Under the pieces are notes generated by a model. That model was given only the letters and a program-made list of their open reading frames with translations. It searched no databases and was not told where the DNA came from. A program made the position numbers and the translations under genes. From Fusarium oxysporum f. sp. lycopersici 4287 (Eukaryota; Ascomycota; Sordariomycetes; Hypocreales; Nectriaceae): 64,000 nt of DNA. Shown one piece after another: positions 46,853 to 59,604 of the stretch. The stretch spans positions 1,867,886-1,931,885 of the forward strand of contig NC_030986.1 of NCBI RefSeq assembly GCF_000149955.1. The letters are read 5' to 3'. How positions within the stretch are numbered: position 1 is the stretch's first letter; each line of letters starts with the position of its first letter.

Positions 46853-49800
46853 CTAGGTTGCGCTGATCGTCGAAGCGACACTACCTCCATCACTACCAGA
46901 CCGTCTATCTGATTCCGAGGTCCCGTCCTCGTCGCCGCTGGTCAAACCACTCCCTCCTCCATTTGTTGCGCGCGATGACGGGATCTGGAGTCGACTTCCG
47001 ATACTGTCCTGTCCCGATTCTTGCTTAAGTGACACCTCCACCATCCTCATGGCTTCTTGCAACGTTTCACCAGTTTCATCCATAGCCGCCAAGAATCGTG
47101 CGAGTTCTTTACATAATTCCCAATCGCCTTCCCTCATGGCGCGAGATAGAAGTCGCACCGACTGTTCGGTTGAGGATCCCAATTCGTCCAATGTATGTAA
47201 TATAATCAAGTACCCACCTGCTGTCTTCAATGAACCTCTTTGTAAAGACTCTTCAAAGAGTTCTTGTGCCTGCGGAAGGTATGCAAACAATGTCTTCCAC
47301 TGACGAACTTCGGTCTTGCGTGTGCACTGCAGCACAATATCAAGATACTCCTTGAATGAGGATAAAAGGGATAGAACGCGAGGTAGCACGGCATCAACAG
47401 GCTTCGGGGATGTGTCAACTTCCTCATCTAACACACGATGTAACAATATCTCAAGCCCATGCGCAAAATACTCGAGCTCTTTGTACTGGTGGGCCAGGTT
47501 CGAGGCTTCAACTGATCTGCTTTGCCTTAGATAGAACCGCAGTAAGTCTGGAAGTATGAGATGCGTCTGGTCATTGTCAGCTAGTATATTACAATAGGAC
47601 GCTTGAAAACATACCCTGATGGCGAAATGAAAATACGAGAAGTTCACATCGCGACGCTGGACAAGATCCGATTCAACTCCCAATACGATACCCTTTTCCA
47701 AAAGGACTGATAGTGGGTAGAAGTCGACGGGAATAGAGACCGGAGATGGTGGTTCCTTGCCATTGTCTCCAGCCGCATCTAGAACTTGGCTGATGTCTGG
47801 CCAGGCCTTGAGCTCCATTCCGTCAAATACCCAGAGAGAGTCTTTCAGTGCTGGCGGTCCGTTCCGTAAGGGGTTGTCTTCGAGCTGCCGGTTCACGTTT
47901 CGCAATGGCTGATCCCGGACACTGGCGTGGTACTCCACGTTTTGCGCGATGACACGCATATCATATTTCAGCTGGCCCTCGTCGTTTAAGGACGGCCGGA
48001 GTAGTACAAGCTTTCCGTCGACAAGAAAGATCACCGAGGCAACGGCGACATCCTGAGAAGGGTCGCCGTCTGTTAACTGCGTGTCGGGCAGTATCCAGCT
48101 CAGTCCCCTCACTCGAGCTGGAGATCTGACAATGCCGTGAAACGCGATCTGGCCTACTTGTATGAGTCGTATAGAGCCGCCATGTGGGGTAAAGATAAAA
48201 TGATATAGTAAGTTTTCGTAGGTGTAGACAAGAAGTGAGTCCTCGCCCGAGGTGGTCACAAGGACCACAGGGGCTGGGATTGTCTGAGTATGTAGTATCT
48301 GGGCCGAATCAAGTGCTGTCTCGCGTGAGAACAGTCGTAGCTCGAATCTTCGGTTGGCTTCTACTGCAGCAACAAGAATGTGTTGATGCCAGCACATGCC
48401 GCCTCTGACCTGGAACTCATTCTCCATAGCCTCGTTGGCGAATGTCTTCCAGCGGCCGCTATTGACACTGTAATGGGCAAGTCCCCGTCGGCCAGCCACA
48501 GCTACGTAGCGACCATCGGGAGAGATGACAGTCTGCCTTATCGGCCATTGGTTCAAGAGGTATGTGGGAGGGACCTTTGCCGTATGCCATAGGAATGGCT
48601 CTGCCGAAATGCTGGTAAGATCTGGAACATCGTAACCTCTGTAGATCATCACACTGGAAGGAGTCTGCAGCACGGTCCGGAAGACATTTGCCTCATTGTA
48701 ACACCCAGTAACGGCATTCTTGGCCATTTCCAGGGACCATATAGCTTCATGCTTGCGTCCTGTCATCAGGATCTCGGAGCCACCCCCTACCCAGGTAGCC
48801 CCGGAAATTCCAGATAACCATTCTTCTCCATTGGCGCGCGAGGTTGTCTCTTCAGATCCAAAACTATGACTTCCAATCTTGCCAAACATACTCCAGGTAG
48901 ACCAGCCTTTCTGAAAGCCCGCAAAAAGGCAGTAACCATCGGGTGAGTAACTCAGACTAGTGAATGCTCCCGAAGATGCCGTTGACACAGGGACTTGATG
49001 AGTATGTGAATGAGGGATGTTGCCTGCATAGTCACGGACGGAGTATACCTGTACTGTCCCATCGCAGCAACCAACGGCGATGAGAGAAAACCTTGCATTT
49101 ATAACCGCCGCAGTGGCGCGATCGTGTTCGCCTTGGGGAACATGGAAACAGTGGCCTTTGAAAAGTCGTTTAGCATCCCCGTCATCGACCTGGCTGCTCT
49201 CTGCTCGATGATTGTAGCGCTGAACCGCATACGCTCGTCCGCTGCTCGTAATCCATGTCAAAAGGTTCATTGGACGATCATGTGTCATCTCAACGATGGT
49301 TGCCTTCTTCTCGACCCATCCCATTCGACTAATTATCTCGGTTCTCGTCTGTGAGCCCGTACTGTCCGGCGTCCAGCGGATACATTGCACAGCCGCAGGC
49401 TTCCTTGTTGCTACGATCAGCTCGTCGTCAAGAGCCAGCGCGCTCTCAATTCCGGCATCGACCTTAATCACCATTCTAAAGCGAACACTAAGGTCGCGAA
49501 CCCCTGGACCTTCGCCAGCGCCCCATAATATTTGCTCTGGTGGCAGGCCAGTGAGGCTTCCGATAAGACTCTGTCTCCTTCGCTGAACATTGCTGTAATT
49601 CGCGAAATGAGGTTTGTATACGCGCGAGTCGGGATCAGTAGCCAATGAGTAAGTGATGAGATAGCCCTGGTCTGTGTGTATAACGAGAATGGCGGCGTCA
49701 GGTCTTAGTAACAGGTCGACATTTCTGCCGTACGTTTCCAGGGAATAATCTGATCGAATAACCACAGCTAGGATAACAGCAGGCTATGCCGGTCAGTATG

Positions 49801-50217
49801 GAGGGCTAATGTGCCAAAATGTCTTGCAGGTCTTACTTTGGTCTGCCAGACTGTAATGGAAGTTGTTGTGATAACAGCGAACAGATTACCGGAACGTGAA
49901 ACTCGCAACGCCAGTATGGGATCTTTAACAGGGATTCCTCCTGTTTCGGTACTTTCAGAAGCTTGCGGAGGCCTACTTGATGTATAGTCATCGTGCTCGA
50001 CAGGTCGGATTCCTGGTGTTATTGGGGTCGGTGGTGGTTGAGAGTCGAGGTCGTCAATGGTATGACCTTGAGGTTGAGAAGTTGAAGGACCAGGCGATGG
50101 CGTTAGACTGGAATCGGAGGGGCTCGTAAGGCCATCATGAGAGACGACAAGCTTAAAGGCTGGAGCTCGACTGCTGCTGGTAGCATGGATGCGTGGTGTT
50201 CCAATGGGCCAATACAT
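46853..50217 (-). CDS. ric1: RIC1-type Golgi trafficking protein (Ypt6/Rab6 exchange-factor subunit), three exons
   Basis: Exons 50217-49837, 49783-47615 and 47566-46853 join to 1087 residues. In yeast Ric1 with Rgp1 activates the Rab6-like GTPase Ypt6 on Golgi membranes. The N-terminus begins Met-Tyr-Trp-Pro-Ile-Gly-Thr-Pro, a strong family signature. A Ser/Pro-rich low-complexity insert at about 25-95 is normal in filamentous fungi. WD40-like beta repeats fill most of residues 100-600 (for example S-Y-S-P-D-G-Y-C-L-F-A-G and I-S-P-D-G-R-Y-V-A-V-A-G-R-R-G). The helical RIC1 C-terminal domain lies at about 740-1030. The acidic Ser/Gly tail is low-complexity. Intron 2 (48 bp, branch CTGAC) has no in-frame stop; its removal restores F-H-F-A-I-R-T-H-L-I-L-P. 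Confidence 0.92.
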
Positions 50218-51192
50218 GGCGGCAGCTTAGCTCCTCAGCTAAGGGTCCAGCAGCTGTAGATGCGCGGTGCTTTTGGGGGACCAGCGCTTCGATTGAAAGG
50301 AATTCGCTGCAGCAGAGACTCAAACATGGCCCTGCGCGCTATCTGGCTCTAGGAATGGCTCCTCGTGCCATTGACTTATGATATTGTTCAGGTATGATGG
50401 TATTGAAGATGATAGTGGGTTGTCGCTATCGTCGCGGATGAGCTCCTGGCGATGTTGTCATGAAGGAGTCTGATTGGTGGTTCCTAGCTTATGTAAGTTT
50501 GTGTCTTGCTCCTTCCGTCCTTCCGTTCCTGTCAAAGCACCCTGAACGATACGAAACCTTGCTACACCTTTATATTTACCACCACAACATTCCTCTCACT
50601 TGGTATGATTAAAATGATGTCAGGCCCTATTCATTGCCGAACGTCTGGTACTCAAACAGCAACAAATTCAGCAACGTTTATTTCCCTTTCCAACATTGTC
50701 TTACTAGAAGCCCTATCATCTACTAAGGATATATATACATCTATACATATTGAGTCAACGACACAAATAAATAAAATACACGCATCGCATCTGACTCTGT
50801 CGTCCCGCAAACCCCCGTCTCGTCTTGAACAAAGTTTACGGCCAAGGTCCATGGGTCCATTCAGCGCCTGGGCTAGCGATCCTTTGCCAAGCAGTCCTTG
50901 GTTCATCCTAAGCACAAATCCTTGAGCCAGCCACGGTCAGATGGGTTTTAAGTCAAATTTAGAAAAAGATTGACGCTCGCTTTTGAAGAGGTACAACATC
51001 GATCCAGCAAACACAACGCTTTAAGGCCAATGGGTCTTCATTTGCTTGGGCCCTCGGGATCCTTGTTCCAGGCTAGGTCCTGTCCTGGGAGAGGTAATAT
51101 CCATGGTCCTTTCAGTATTATAATTCCGGGCTTCTTCGCAATGATAAAATAGGCAGAGGTCTGCTGACATGAACTTCTCCTGCTTCAAGATA
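50218..51192. other. Intergenic region upstream of RIC1
   Basis: RIC1 promoter and the 3' region of the next minus-strand gene. Open frames here (for example 50506-50925) lack protein features. Confidence 0.5.
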
Positions 51193-52052
51193 TTACGCTG
51201 TATCCTTTTGCAGCACTGTCTGCGTTGAGAAGGAGTCTCCTTTGATTTCGAGTGTGACAGAGCCTATGGCAGGGCTTGTGGCAGTGGTCCATTCAATGAT
51301 ATCCATGTTCCTGGTTGGCTCGTCTTGCATATCAGATGACAGTGTAATGTCCGAGTCTTTACCAGATGAACAGTCCGAATCATGGGATTTGGGTCCAGAC
51401 ATAAACTTGAAATCCAATGAGCCTATGTTGGAGAGTAGACCTGTATGGCTTGCGGTGGAAGCCAAGTCCCAGGACAGTTTTGTGCTTAGATTGCGCAGAG
51501 ATTTGCATCGTTCAATACCCATGGGCGAGATGTGCTCTCCCTCCTCAATTATCCCCGCAGTTTCTTGTCTGTTTCTGGGCATCGCCGTCAATCTCATGGC
51601 TATCACGGATGTGATTATGGCCATCTTCAGAATATAATCTCGAAGCCCGGCCATGATCTCGTGCCTCGACTTTGGGGACTGCGTGAAGCAATGTGACTGA
51701 GAAATGATGCAACTAAGTGCAACGAGACCAGCGACAGTGCCGAGACGGGCTCTGTGACTCAGTTGTCAGCTTCTCTTCCGATTCCCAGTCCAAGGCGCCT
51801 ACTGTTGAAAGGCCGGTGCGTGCAAGAGAAAAGAAAACATGGCAGACACGGCTAGCAACAAGAAGATTCTAGACATCATCAGCATAAAAGCTCTGGCGGA
51901 CACATACAGACTTACGCAGCATCCAAGTGAGGGTGCGGAGGTAACCCCAGGGCAACGCCAGTACCAAGGAGCGTCCCCGCGGGTAAGATTATTGCGACAT
52001 GGCGTACAATTCGCCATATGAAACTCCCTACTATGTTAGGCATGCTGTCCAT
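51193..52052 (-). CDS. Unrecognised small multi-spanning membrane protein, three exons
   Basis: Exons 52052-51916, 51868-51803 and 51751-51193 join in phase to 253 residues. Both introns (47 and 51 bp) have GT-AG ends, GTAAGT or GTAGGC donors, and branch-like CTGA(C) sites. Four hydrophobic segments are visible: about 19-37 (A-I-I-L-P-A-G-T-L-L-G), 46-62 (I-F-L-L-L-A-V-S-A-M-F), 70-86 (G-T-V-A-G-L-V-A-L) and 104-113. The C-terminal half is hydrophilic, Ser/Thr/Asp-rich and probably cytosolic. No catalytic motif or family is recognised. The start at 52052 has a second in-frame ATG three codons later. It is head to head with another small membrane-protein gene at 52953. I infer a real gene because three independent splice phases fit one continuous hydrophobic protein. 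Confidence 0.65.
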
Positions 52053-52952
52053 GGCAATGAGTGGATTGGGTTGAAAGGAGAGGGAGGGAGCAGCCCAAAA
52101 CTGCTTATGAAATTGGAGCGATAACGTTTACTCGAGACAGACAATGAAATCAGTCCAAGGAACAATGCCGTTGATTTGAGATTCTGGCCGTATCAAAGTT
52201 CTTGTATTCATGGACGCCCAACGCAAACCCCGAAGCTAGCCAGTGCTGGAACCTCGCCATTGGTAACGAAGCAATGTATGCCAGTGATTAATGCAGCAGT
52301 CAGCCAAATCATGTTCGCCTGTTCGCCTCAAGAAAGCTGCATCCTGGAATGATAGGCTCGGCATCAAGTCTCAGATGTGAGGCATTCATTTGGACTTGTC
52401 CCAAATTGGCCGCTTCTGTGCTTTACTCGCACATAACGTAATCTGAGCCTATTGAGTTGGCCCACGTACGAGGCAAAACAGTCGGTTTGTGGTTGAGTGT
52501 TGGGCGGGCGAACCATATGAGGCTCAAACGATTGGCTGACATTATCTTCACATCTTCTGAGCCGAGTATGCCTTACAGCCATTTCAACCCAACATCAGCA
52601 GAATCATCAGGCATTGGGACATCAAACCAAGACAAGTCTTGGAAATCATGGCTGTGTCAAGAGTGCTGTTGGTCAATCCCATGCTGTCCCATAACGGCGC
52701 CTGGATAGTCTCTCCGCGTTACCGGATGGCAGATCGATATATCGATTATACCCAGGTTGATTGAGGCCCGCTTATTGTGTTGCTGTCCAGGTAATGATGC
52801 CCAGCATCCTCTCTAGTCCGTGATGGACTACTTATAAGACTACATGGACCCAATGATTTAACGTCGAGAGAAGAGAGCAAAGTTGTTTGGCTTGAGACTA
52901 ATTAACCACCTTCGCAACACACTTCCCTTCGTGCGGGACTTCTTCGCATCTC
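52053..52952. promoter_or_regulatory. Shared upstream region of two divergent membrane-protein genes
   Basis: 900 bp between divergent starts at 52052 (-) and 52953 (+). No credible open frame occurs. A TATCGATATATCGATTATA-like AT palindrome lies near 52735-52750. Co-regulation is inference. Confidence 0.45.
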
Positions 52953-53526
52953 ATGACTATTTATTCGAATGGAAAGTCTCAACCGTCTGAAAAAGGCTCT
53001 GTCCGCCATGTACCGCTCATCCCGTTCGTTGCCGATTTGGTTGAGCTTCTACCAGCAGGTGGAAGCGCTTGGGTCATGTCAGAGTTCATGCACCAAATGC
53101 GCTCAACTCCTCATTTACCAGACACGGTGAGTTTGACTGAGTACACGATTGCTTCGGTAATCTCATGGGGTTTTGAATCTGCTGCACATATTGCTTTCGG
53201 GAGATAGAAACTGACGTCTTGGTTGATGTAAGACCTGGCCGCAGACAGCGCACTCCGAATCGCTGATCAGGCTTTCTCAGTGGCAAGTGCTCACAGCCTG
53301 TATCATCTACGGTTGTTCGATTGCTTCATTTCTTCATCGGCGACGCCTTCGGGATCCTAACATGTCCCCCATCTTTGCAGCCTGCGTGTCTTTCGGCGTG
53401 CTGGTAGGAAAATGCACTGGTGTAGGTTTCGACTATATCATGCTGGTTCATGTATCATGGGCGACATGTTTGGCTATGGTTGCAAGCGCTGTATGCCTGC
53501 ATATTCAGTCACGACTGGATGAATAA
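52953..53526 (+). CDS. Unrecognised small membrane protein, two exons
   Basis: Exons 52953-53126 and 53245-53526 (intron 118 bp, donor GTGAGT, acceptor CCGCAG) join to 151 residues. The N-terminal 70 residues are polar with a short hydrophobic patch. The second exon contains three likely membrane segments: V-L-T-A-C-I-I-Y-G-C-S-I-A, I-F-A-A-C-V-S-F-G-V-L-V-G and V-S-W-A-T-C-L-A-M-V-A-S-A-V. Basic R-R-R residues stand between the first two. I do not recognise it. The acceptor choice is supported by frame continuity; other AG sites nearby would stop early. It is divergent from the gene at 51193-52052. Confidence 0.55.
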
Positions 53527-54475
53527 GTTGAGTCTGAGAATGTGATGGATAAGGGTATGTTAACTGCCCAGAGAGGAGTTTTAAACATTCGGGTTAATCC
53601 TACAATACCTTCCTTTTCTTTGCATTATGGTTGGTGTAGAGCCCACCGGCGATTATGTTGGCCAAGCAAAGATAAGAGCCGGCGACAATGGTGAACTAGA
53701 TATATGATACACCTACCTATTTTTGAGCCTTGGTTGAATGTTTTGGAGTTTTCTGCAATCTAGTTGGATGATAGACTACTCATACACCATTCCTAAGTAT
53801 GTAAGATCTCTTTATCATTCTCTATGCAATTACAGAGCCGCAGCACCGTTCGTGAGTGGATCTGTTTGGCCATAGAGGATGAATTCTCTTATCATTCTGG
53901 GGTAGTCTATCTCGTCATGGTTGAAGGCGTGAGATAGGCCCGCTAGGAACGACACTAGGCAACTGGGCGTAGGTGACAATTCAAAGGGCGTGGTCAAGTG
54001 CCGATATCGTAGTGATTATTTGGCATAACGGCTCAACCAACAAGTGGCCACCGCTCCTTGACCATGGTCACGCGCAACATAGCACAGCGAAACACGCAGA
54101 CCAAGCGTACGTAATAGATAACTAATTGAATAAAGAGTTCTGACCTCGTGAGGCGTCAATGACACAACCCCGCTCCCAGGCCCGGAGCACCGGTGTAGGG
54201 TATCTGGGATACAGCCGGCTAAGATCGGGCGGAGACTGAGAAGCCCGGCACCGGCGACGTTTGGTGCATCTCCCGGCTCCGAAAGGGATTAATAAGACAC
54301 CCTTTTGTACTTTGACAACCTCCTGTTTCTGTTCTCAATGAATTTCGAGTAACGAGTTTCTTCCTTCAACATCTTGCTAAATCTTAAACCCCCCTGCTAC
54401 TTGAACTTCCACGAACCCCTCAGCCAGCTCCACTTACACGGTGCACAACATCTCATACCTTCACATACCTTCACG
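53527..54475. other. Intergenic region, promoter of the aminotransferase
   Basis: No gene seen. The last 150 bp before 54476 are CT-rich. Confidence 0.5.
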
Positions 54476-56313
54476 ATGCTCCCAGCTGTGAGAGGATCAC
54501 GGCTTGGGCCATTGGTTCGACATGGTCGCTCACTTCATACCACATCGCGGTGTCTGTCAAGCGCTGAGGCTGCCCCGGCTGCCCGTCCAGCGCATTATGA
54601 TACCTCACAGCAGCTCTCCGCTATCGATGCCGTGAAGGAGAGACGACTGAAAGCGGGAAAGCTTGTGGCTGGAGTTGCTGCTGCTTCAGATAGCGACATG
54701 TTCAAAGGACCGGTGAGTTGGGAAGCTCGAGTGACAATTGTTCTGAAGCTCACTGCAATGATAGACTACCGGACTACCCAAATCTAAGCGATGGGATAGT
54801 AAGTGCGAAGAAACCACCTCGGATTTCATAATCATAGCTTACATATGTCTACAGACCATTTGAGTCAGGAGAGTAGAGTGCGAGAACCATGCACTCTCAA
54901 GCAAGCAGCTCGCTACATGAAGAAACCTGGCCTTATCTCACTGGGCGGTGGCCTGCCGTCCAGTGAAGTTTTCCCCATCGCTGAACTCGGTTTCAAAGTC
55001 CCCGTCGCACCAAAGTTCTCCGAGAAAGAGACTGAAGAATCGGGTCAAACTGTAACAATTGGAAAATATGACGTGAGAGATCGCGGAGGCACTTATGACC
55101 TGTCCATCGCTTGCAACTATGGCCAAGCTACGGGATCCCCGCAGATGATGAGATACTTGACCGAACACACTGAGATTGTGTATAACCCTCCCTATGCAGA
55201 CTGGAAAGTTTGCCAGACAATCGGCAGCACAGGAGCATTAGAAGAGGCGTTGCGAATGTTCTGTGACAAGGATCGTGGCGACTCAATACTCACTGAAGAT
55301 TTCAGCTTCTCGACTGCCCTGGAAACAGTTGGTCCTCTTGGTGTGAAGGCATTTGGCGTGGCAATTGACGAAGAGGGCCTCGTCCCCGAGGCTATGGATG
55401 CTCTCTTGTCAAACTGGGATGCTAAAGAACGAGGTTCGAGGAAGCCTCATGTGCTGTATACTGTTCCCTCAGGACAGAATCCCACAGGCGCAACACAGGG
55501 AGCCGAGAGACGAAAGGCCATCTATGCCGTGGCGCAAAAGCATGATCTATACATCATCGAAGATGAGCCATACTACTTCCTCCAGATGCAACCCTACACG
55601 GGTCGCGACCAACCTGAAGTACCACCACCAGAGACGGTTGAGGAGTTTGTCTCGTCTCTCATTCCCTCACTTCTAAGCATCGATGTTGACGGACGAGTTA
55701 TGCGTATGGACTCCTTCTCAAAGGTCCTCGTGCCAGGCTCTCGTCTTGGTTGGATAACAGCGTCGGAACAAATTGTTGAGCGGTATATTCGACACGCTGA
55801 AGTCGCAAGCCAGGGGCCCAGTGGCTTCTCTCAGGTCATTCTATATAAGTTGCTTGATGAGACATGGGGACACGAGGGTTACTTACGATGGCTGATGAAT
55901 TTGCGACTGGAATATACAAAGAAGCGCAATGCTCTTCTGGCCGCTTGCGAAGATCATCTGCCTAGTGATCTTGCCAGTTGGACTCCTCCTGTCGCTGGCA
56001 TGTTTGTAAGTGCTCCGCATCGATCCATATGGAAATCGTCAACTAACTCTCAAAGATGTGGATTAATATTGATCATACAAAGCATCCTGAAGCAGGAAAG
56101 CGAAGCATCGTCGATATCGAAGAAGAGATTTTCAACTCTTGTATCGAGAATGGTGTTCTTATCGCCCGGGGCTCGTGGTTCTTGACTGAGAAGGACAAGG
56201 CACCACCGGGTCTCTTCTTCAGAGCGACATATGCATCTGCAACGCCTGAGAATATGAACAAGGCTATTGAAAGATTCGGAAAGGCTGTAAGAGATAGCTT
56301 TGGTAGGAAGTAG
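54476..56313 (+). CDS. Class I/II PLP aminotransferase (Aro8-like aromatic / 2-aminoadipate type), four exons
   Basis: Exons 54476-54712, 54765-54798 (34 nt), 54855-56005 and 56056-56313 join to 559 residues. The micro-exon supplies T-T-G-L-P-K-S-K-R-W-D, a segment conserved ahead of the catalytic domain in this group. The N-terminus (about 1-28) is Arg/Ser-rich without acids, so a mitochondrial presequence is possible. Visible fold-type I motifs are G-G-G-L-P-S at the domain start, the Y-G-Q-A-T-G-S-P-Q segment, P-S-G-Q-N-P-T-G, and E-D-E-P-Y-Y-F-L with the PLP-binding Asp. S-F-S-K carries the Schiff-base Lys at about residue 380, followed by P-G-S-R-L-G-W. By family it transfers amino groups from aromatic amino acids, or between 2-oxoadipate and glutamate. 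The substrate cannot be fixed here. It ends tail to tail with the P450 gene, 178 bp apart. Confidence 0.92.
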
Positions 56314-56491
56314 ACTTTGTCTTGGCATTCAGTTGCTGGAAACAGGGACAAGTTTGAAGATTCAGACAGTTGAAGAAGACATCAGCCAATTGGTATGGGA
56401 AAAAAATTATAAGTACGAACATCTCGATATGGTGCATATCAAACTTGTGCATTGTCCAAACAATCATCATTATTCACGTAACACCAAAAGA

Positions 56492-58202
56492 CTAATTCTG
56501 GGCTTCCCAGAATGCAACCTTGACTCCCTGGCCTGGTGACAAGACAATGTCTGCTTTGAGGAGGGGCTCACCTCCATCAATGTCCTTCATCTGACTCTCC
56601 ACACGATCAAATTTCTGGAACAGGCGGACCAGAACATAGCTCATCTCAGTCAAAGCAAACTGCTGACCGATGCAAATTCTAGGACCAGCGTTGAAAGGGA
56701 TATAATCATGGGGTTTAGGATGCCAGTGGGCCCATCTATCTGGGCTGAAGATCTGAGGATCAGCAAAGGTGTCGCTGGTAGGAGGATACAGATCTGAACG
56801 TCTCTGCATGACTAGGGTGGAATATGCAACTGGCGAGTCCTTCAGAACGGGGAGTGGCTCAGAACCATCTGGACCGCCCCCTCGAGGAAGGGTCGTATCC
56901 TTGAGAGCAAGACGAACGTTGAAAGGAACAGCCGGGTATAGACGAAGAGTTTCGTTGAGAACAGCCTTGAGATAACTCATACTCTTGAGATCCTCATATG
57001 TTGGCGTGCGCTCAGTCCCAAGTGTGGAAATGATCTCAGCACGCAACTTTTTCACAGCATTAGGATACCTGCCAAGTTCATAGAGAGTCCATGATAGCGT
57101 CGCAGCAGTGGTATCTCGCCCCGCAAGCAGAACAGCGATTATCTGATCACGGAGCACTGTTCGGTCTCGTGTAAACCCAGCAAGTGCATGCAGAAACGTA
57201 TAGCTGTGATCGTCCTTTGTCTTGGAAGCCAATTCCTCGGGGCTTAGACGGAGTGCACGTTCAATGTAGAAGTTGATGAAGTGGTTGACCGTGTTGAGAG
57301 CGCGCCAGAAACGATACTTGGGGATGATGTGGCGGAGTTTCCCGACGCGAGCGATGATGTTTTGAATGTGTTGGACCTCGTTGAAGGCTTCTGCGAATTC
57401 TTGCTTTGGTGTCCTGAGTTGTATATGTTAGTGAATGATCACATCATATGTTGCGTTGGCTACTCACGTGAGAGACTTGACATCCCACCCGAGAAGAAAC
57501 TCAGTAGCCACGTCGAGAGTATAGCGGAAGAATAAATCGCTGATATCCAAGACCTTTCCATCTGTATTGTTCATATCGACAAGTTGACCCTCGCCTCGAA
57601 GTGGTCCTCGGTTTGCAATGGCCTTGAAAAGAGTCTGCATATGTGCCTCAAAGCAGTGCAAGTCACTCACACGGTCCCTTGTAAATTGAGGCCTGATGAG
57701 TTGGCGACTAGCATGCCATGAAGGGCCATCAGTAGTGAAGATACTATCACCGAGAAAGTCCTTCCATTCTGCGTGGAATGGCTGTCCTTTGCCGTAGTCG
57801 ACGAATTGGGTTGCCAATATTGCTTTGAGGTTCGCTGGATCGGCGGTGAAAATTGTTCGGACTCCAAGGAGACGAGCCTCAGCCGTCCATGAGTTCAAGG
57901 GTCCAAAGATACCATCTCTCCAGGATGCCAGGTTATTGTGTTTGACGGTAGATCTGACGAATCTCGCGACGAGATCAAGGCCTGGAAGGGATAAATGTGA
58001 ATGGACTCCAACATGCTAGCGTGGGATTTTACTTACTCCAAGGAGCATATGTTTTCAATTGAGGTCCATAGCGACCGAGACGTCTAATTCTTCGGTGTTC
58101 GTCAATGCGGCAGATGATAGAATAGACTCCATAGGCGACGAAGAGGACGATGAATGTAGTCTTGACGGAGATTTGCTCCAGAAGAGCTTCCACGACACCC
58201 AT
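56492..58202 (-). CDS. Cytochrome P450 of the CYP52 clan (alkane/fatty-acid hydroxylase-like), three exons
   Basis: Exons 58202-58037, 57981-57468 and 57413-56492 join to 533 residues. A hydrophobic N-terminal anchor (about 15-33, T-T-F-I-V-L-F-V-A-Y-G-V-Y) suggests the ER membrane. The family's F-G-D-S-I-F-T-T-D-G-P-x-W-x-x-x-R-like segment is present as L-G-D-S-I-F-T-T-D-G. The I-helix reads L-L-A-G-R-D-T-T-A-A, with the oxygen-activating Thr. E-T-L-R is the ExxR salt-bridge motif, F-S-P-D-R-W the PERF-like motif, and F-N-A-G-P-R-I-C-I-G the heme loop with the axial Cys. These variants, especially A-G-R-D-T-T and F-N-A-G-P-R-I-C-I-G-Q-Q, are typical of CYP52-clan enzymes (CYP52, CYP539). 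A terminal hydroxylase of fatty acids or alkanes is inferred. All splice phases close correctly. Confidence 0.92.
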
Positions 58203-59604
58203 GCTGAAGAGATCTACCAATGTCTAGGTAGTAGAAAGTCAAACTCAACAAGCTAAAGTTTGCCTGGTAGAAATAGTATCCTGGGTTTCAAGCAATTATA
58301 GAGTTTGGGTATCGCTTCTAGTCATGTGTGGTTGGATCTATCCGAGCATCTAGAGCACGGACGAGGACTTGACAGATGCAGAGCCCACTGGCCTCAAACG
58401 TCGTTAGCTATGGATCTAGAAGCTTATAAATATAATTCCCTGCCCATGCTCTGCATCTTGGATAGGCTAGTCTCGTAGTAGAGCAACTGTTGGAGGAACG
58501 GAAATGTCAGGATAACCGAGTCTCCGTGCCCGAGGATTTATTATAGGCAAAATGCAAGACAAGACGTCACTTTTACAATCTCTTCCCTGAAGCGGTATGG
58601 TATTCACGAAACACCTGGCTTCCTACCGAGGCGATGTTAGTGATCAAGAGGGGATTTTCATATGCATGACCTTTGTATGGTGGGGAGGAGGTTTTTTTTC
58701 GCTTTGCATGACATGGCGGGGTAATTGATGTTTCAAATCAGCGATGGAATACCGGATTCCTCTAGTTATTGCTTTTCAATGCGTTGGTGTTGTTGTTCCT
58801 TGACTCATTACTACGTAGCCTTGTCTTGGCTGTGAATGGTCTCGCAAGCCAAACCTCTGAGAGTCAAGGTTGGCCAGAACCATAATGACTTACAGCAACT
58901 TCCCCAGATTTCACAAACTCTACTCTCATCTCATCTCAAAATTTACTTTCGTTCTTAAAGCTAAATAAAACGCGAGGTCGGAGTGGAAAACCATTCTCGG
59001 TTCTAACACCGGCGGGGATGAACTTAACGATCAGGATACCCGATTCGGCAACTTGATCTACAGAGCACAAGCCCATATCCACATCCGTATTCAAACTCAC
59101 GAAGCACCAGCCCGGATTTTTAGTTCAGCACAAAGAGAACCGGTCCGACGAATGAACGCTCACGAGTGCGATTGCTAACCCATCATGCATGTCAGGTCAT
59201 TGGTTGTCTTTCCTCAGCCAATCATCTATTCCCCTAAGTTTCCCCGGATTTCTTCACATGCCGAGGTTTACGGGTCTAGTGACGATCAAGACTTAGCGTA
59301 GATGCCTCAAGATGTCAGTATGCAACCCATACGGTGCCCGCGGTGAACCGATAAATGAAGAGCGGATTATGCGGAGTAACAATCGCGTCCGCTTCGACTT
59401 CATCTTCAACTTCATGCCCCACAGAGCCTTCTTTCGGAGCCGGCATGCTCCGCTCACCGTGCCGAGACTTCGGCCCCGCATTCCTTCCGGCTCCGTTTCA
59501 GGATTCAGCGCAAGCGAACTATTGAGCAAGAGGGCAAGATTCTGTTGATTGCTGTTTCATCAAACTATGTACAAGGAAATTCATGAATAGCATCGCCCGC
59601 TTCC
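58203..59604. other. Intergenic region between P450 and hexosaminidase
   Basis: P450 promoter and hexosaminidase 3' region. Short frames (for example 59293-59548 on both strands) show no family resemblance. Confidence 0.5.
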
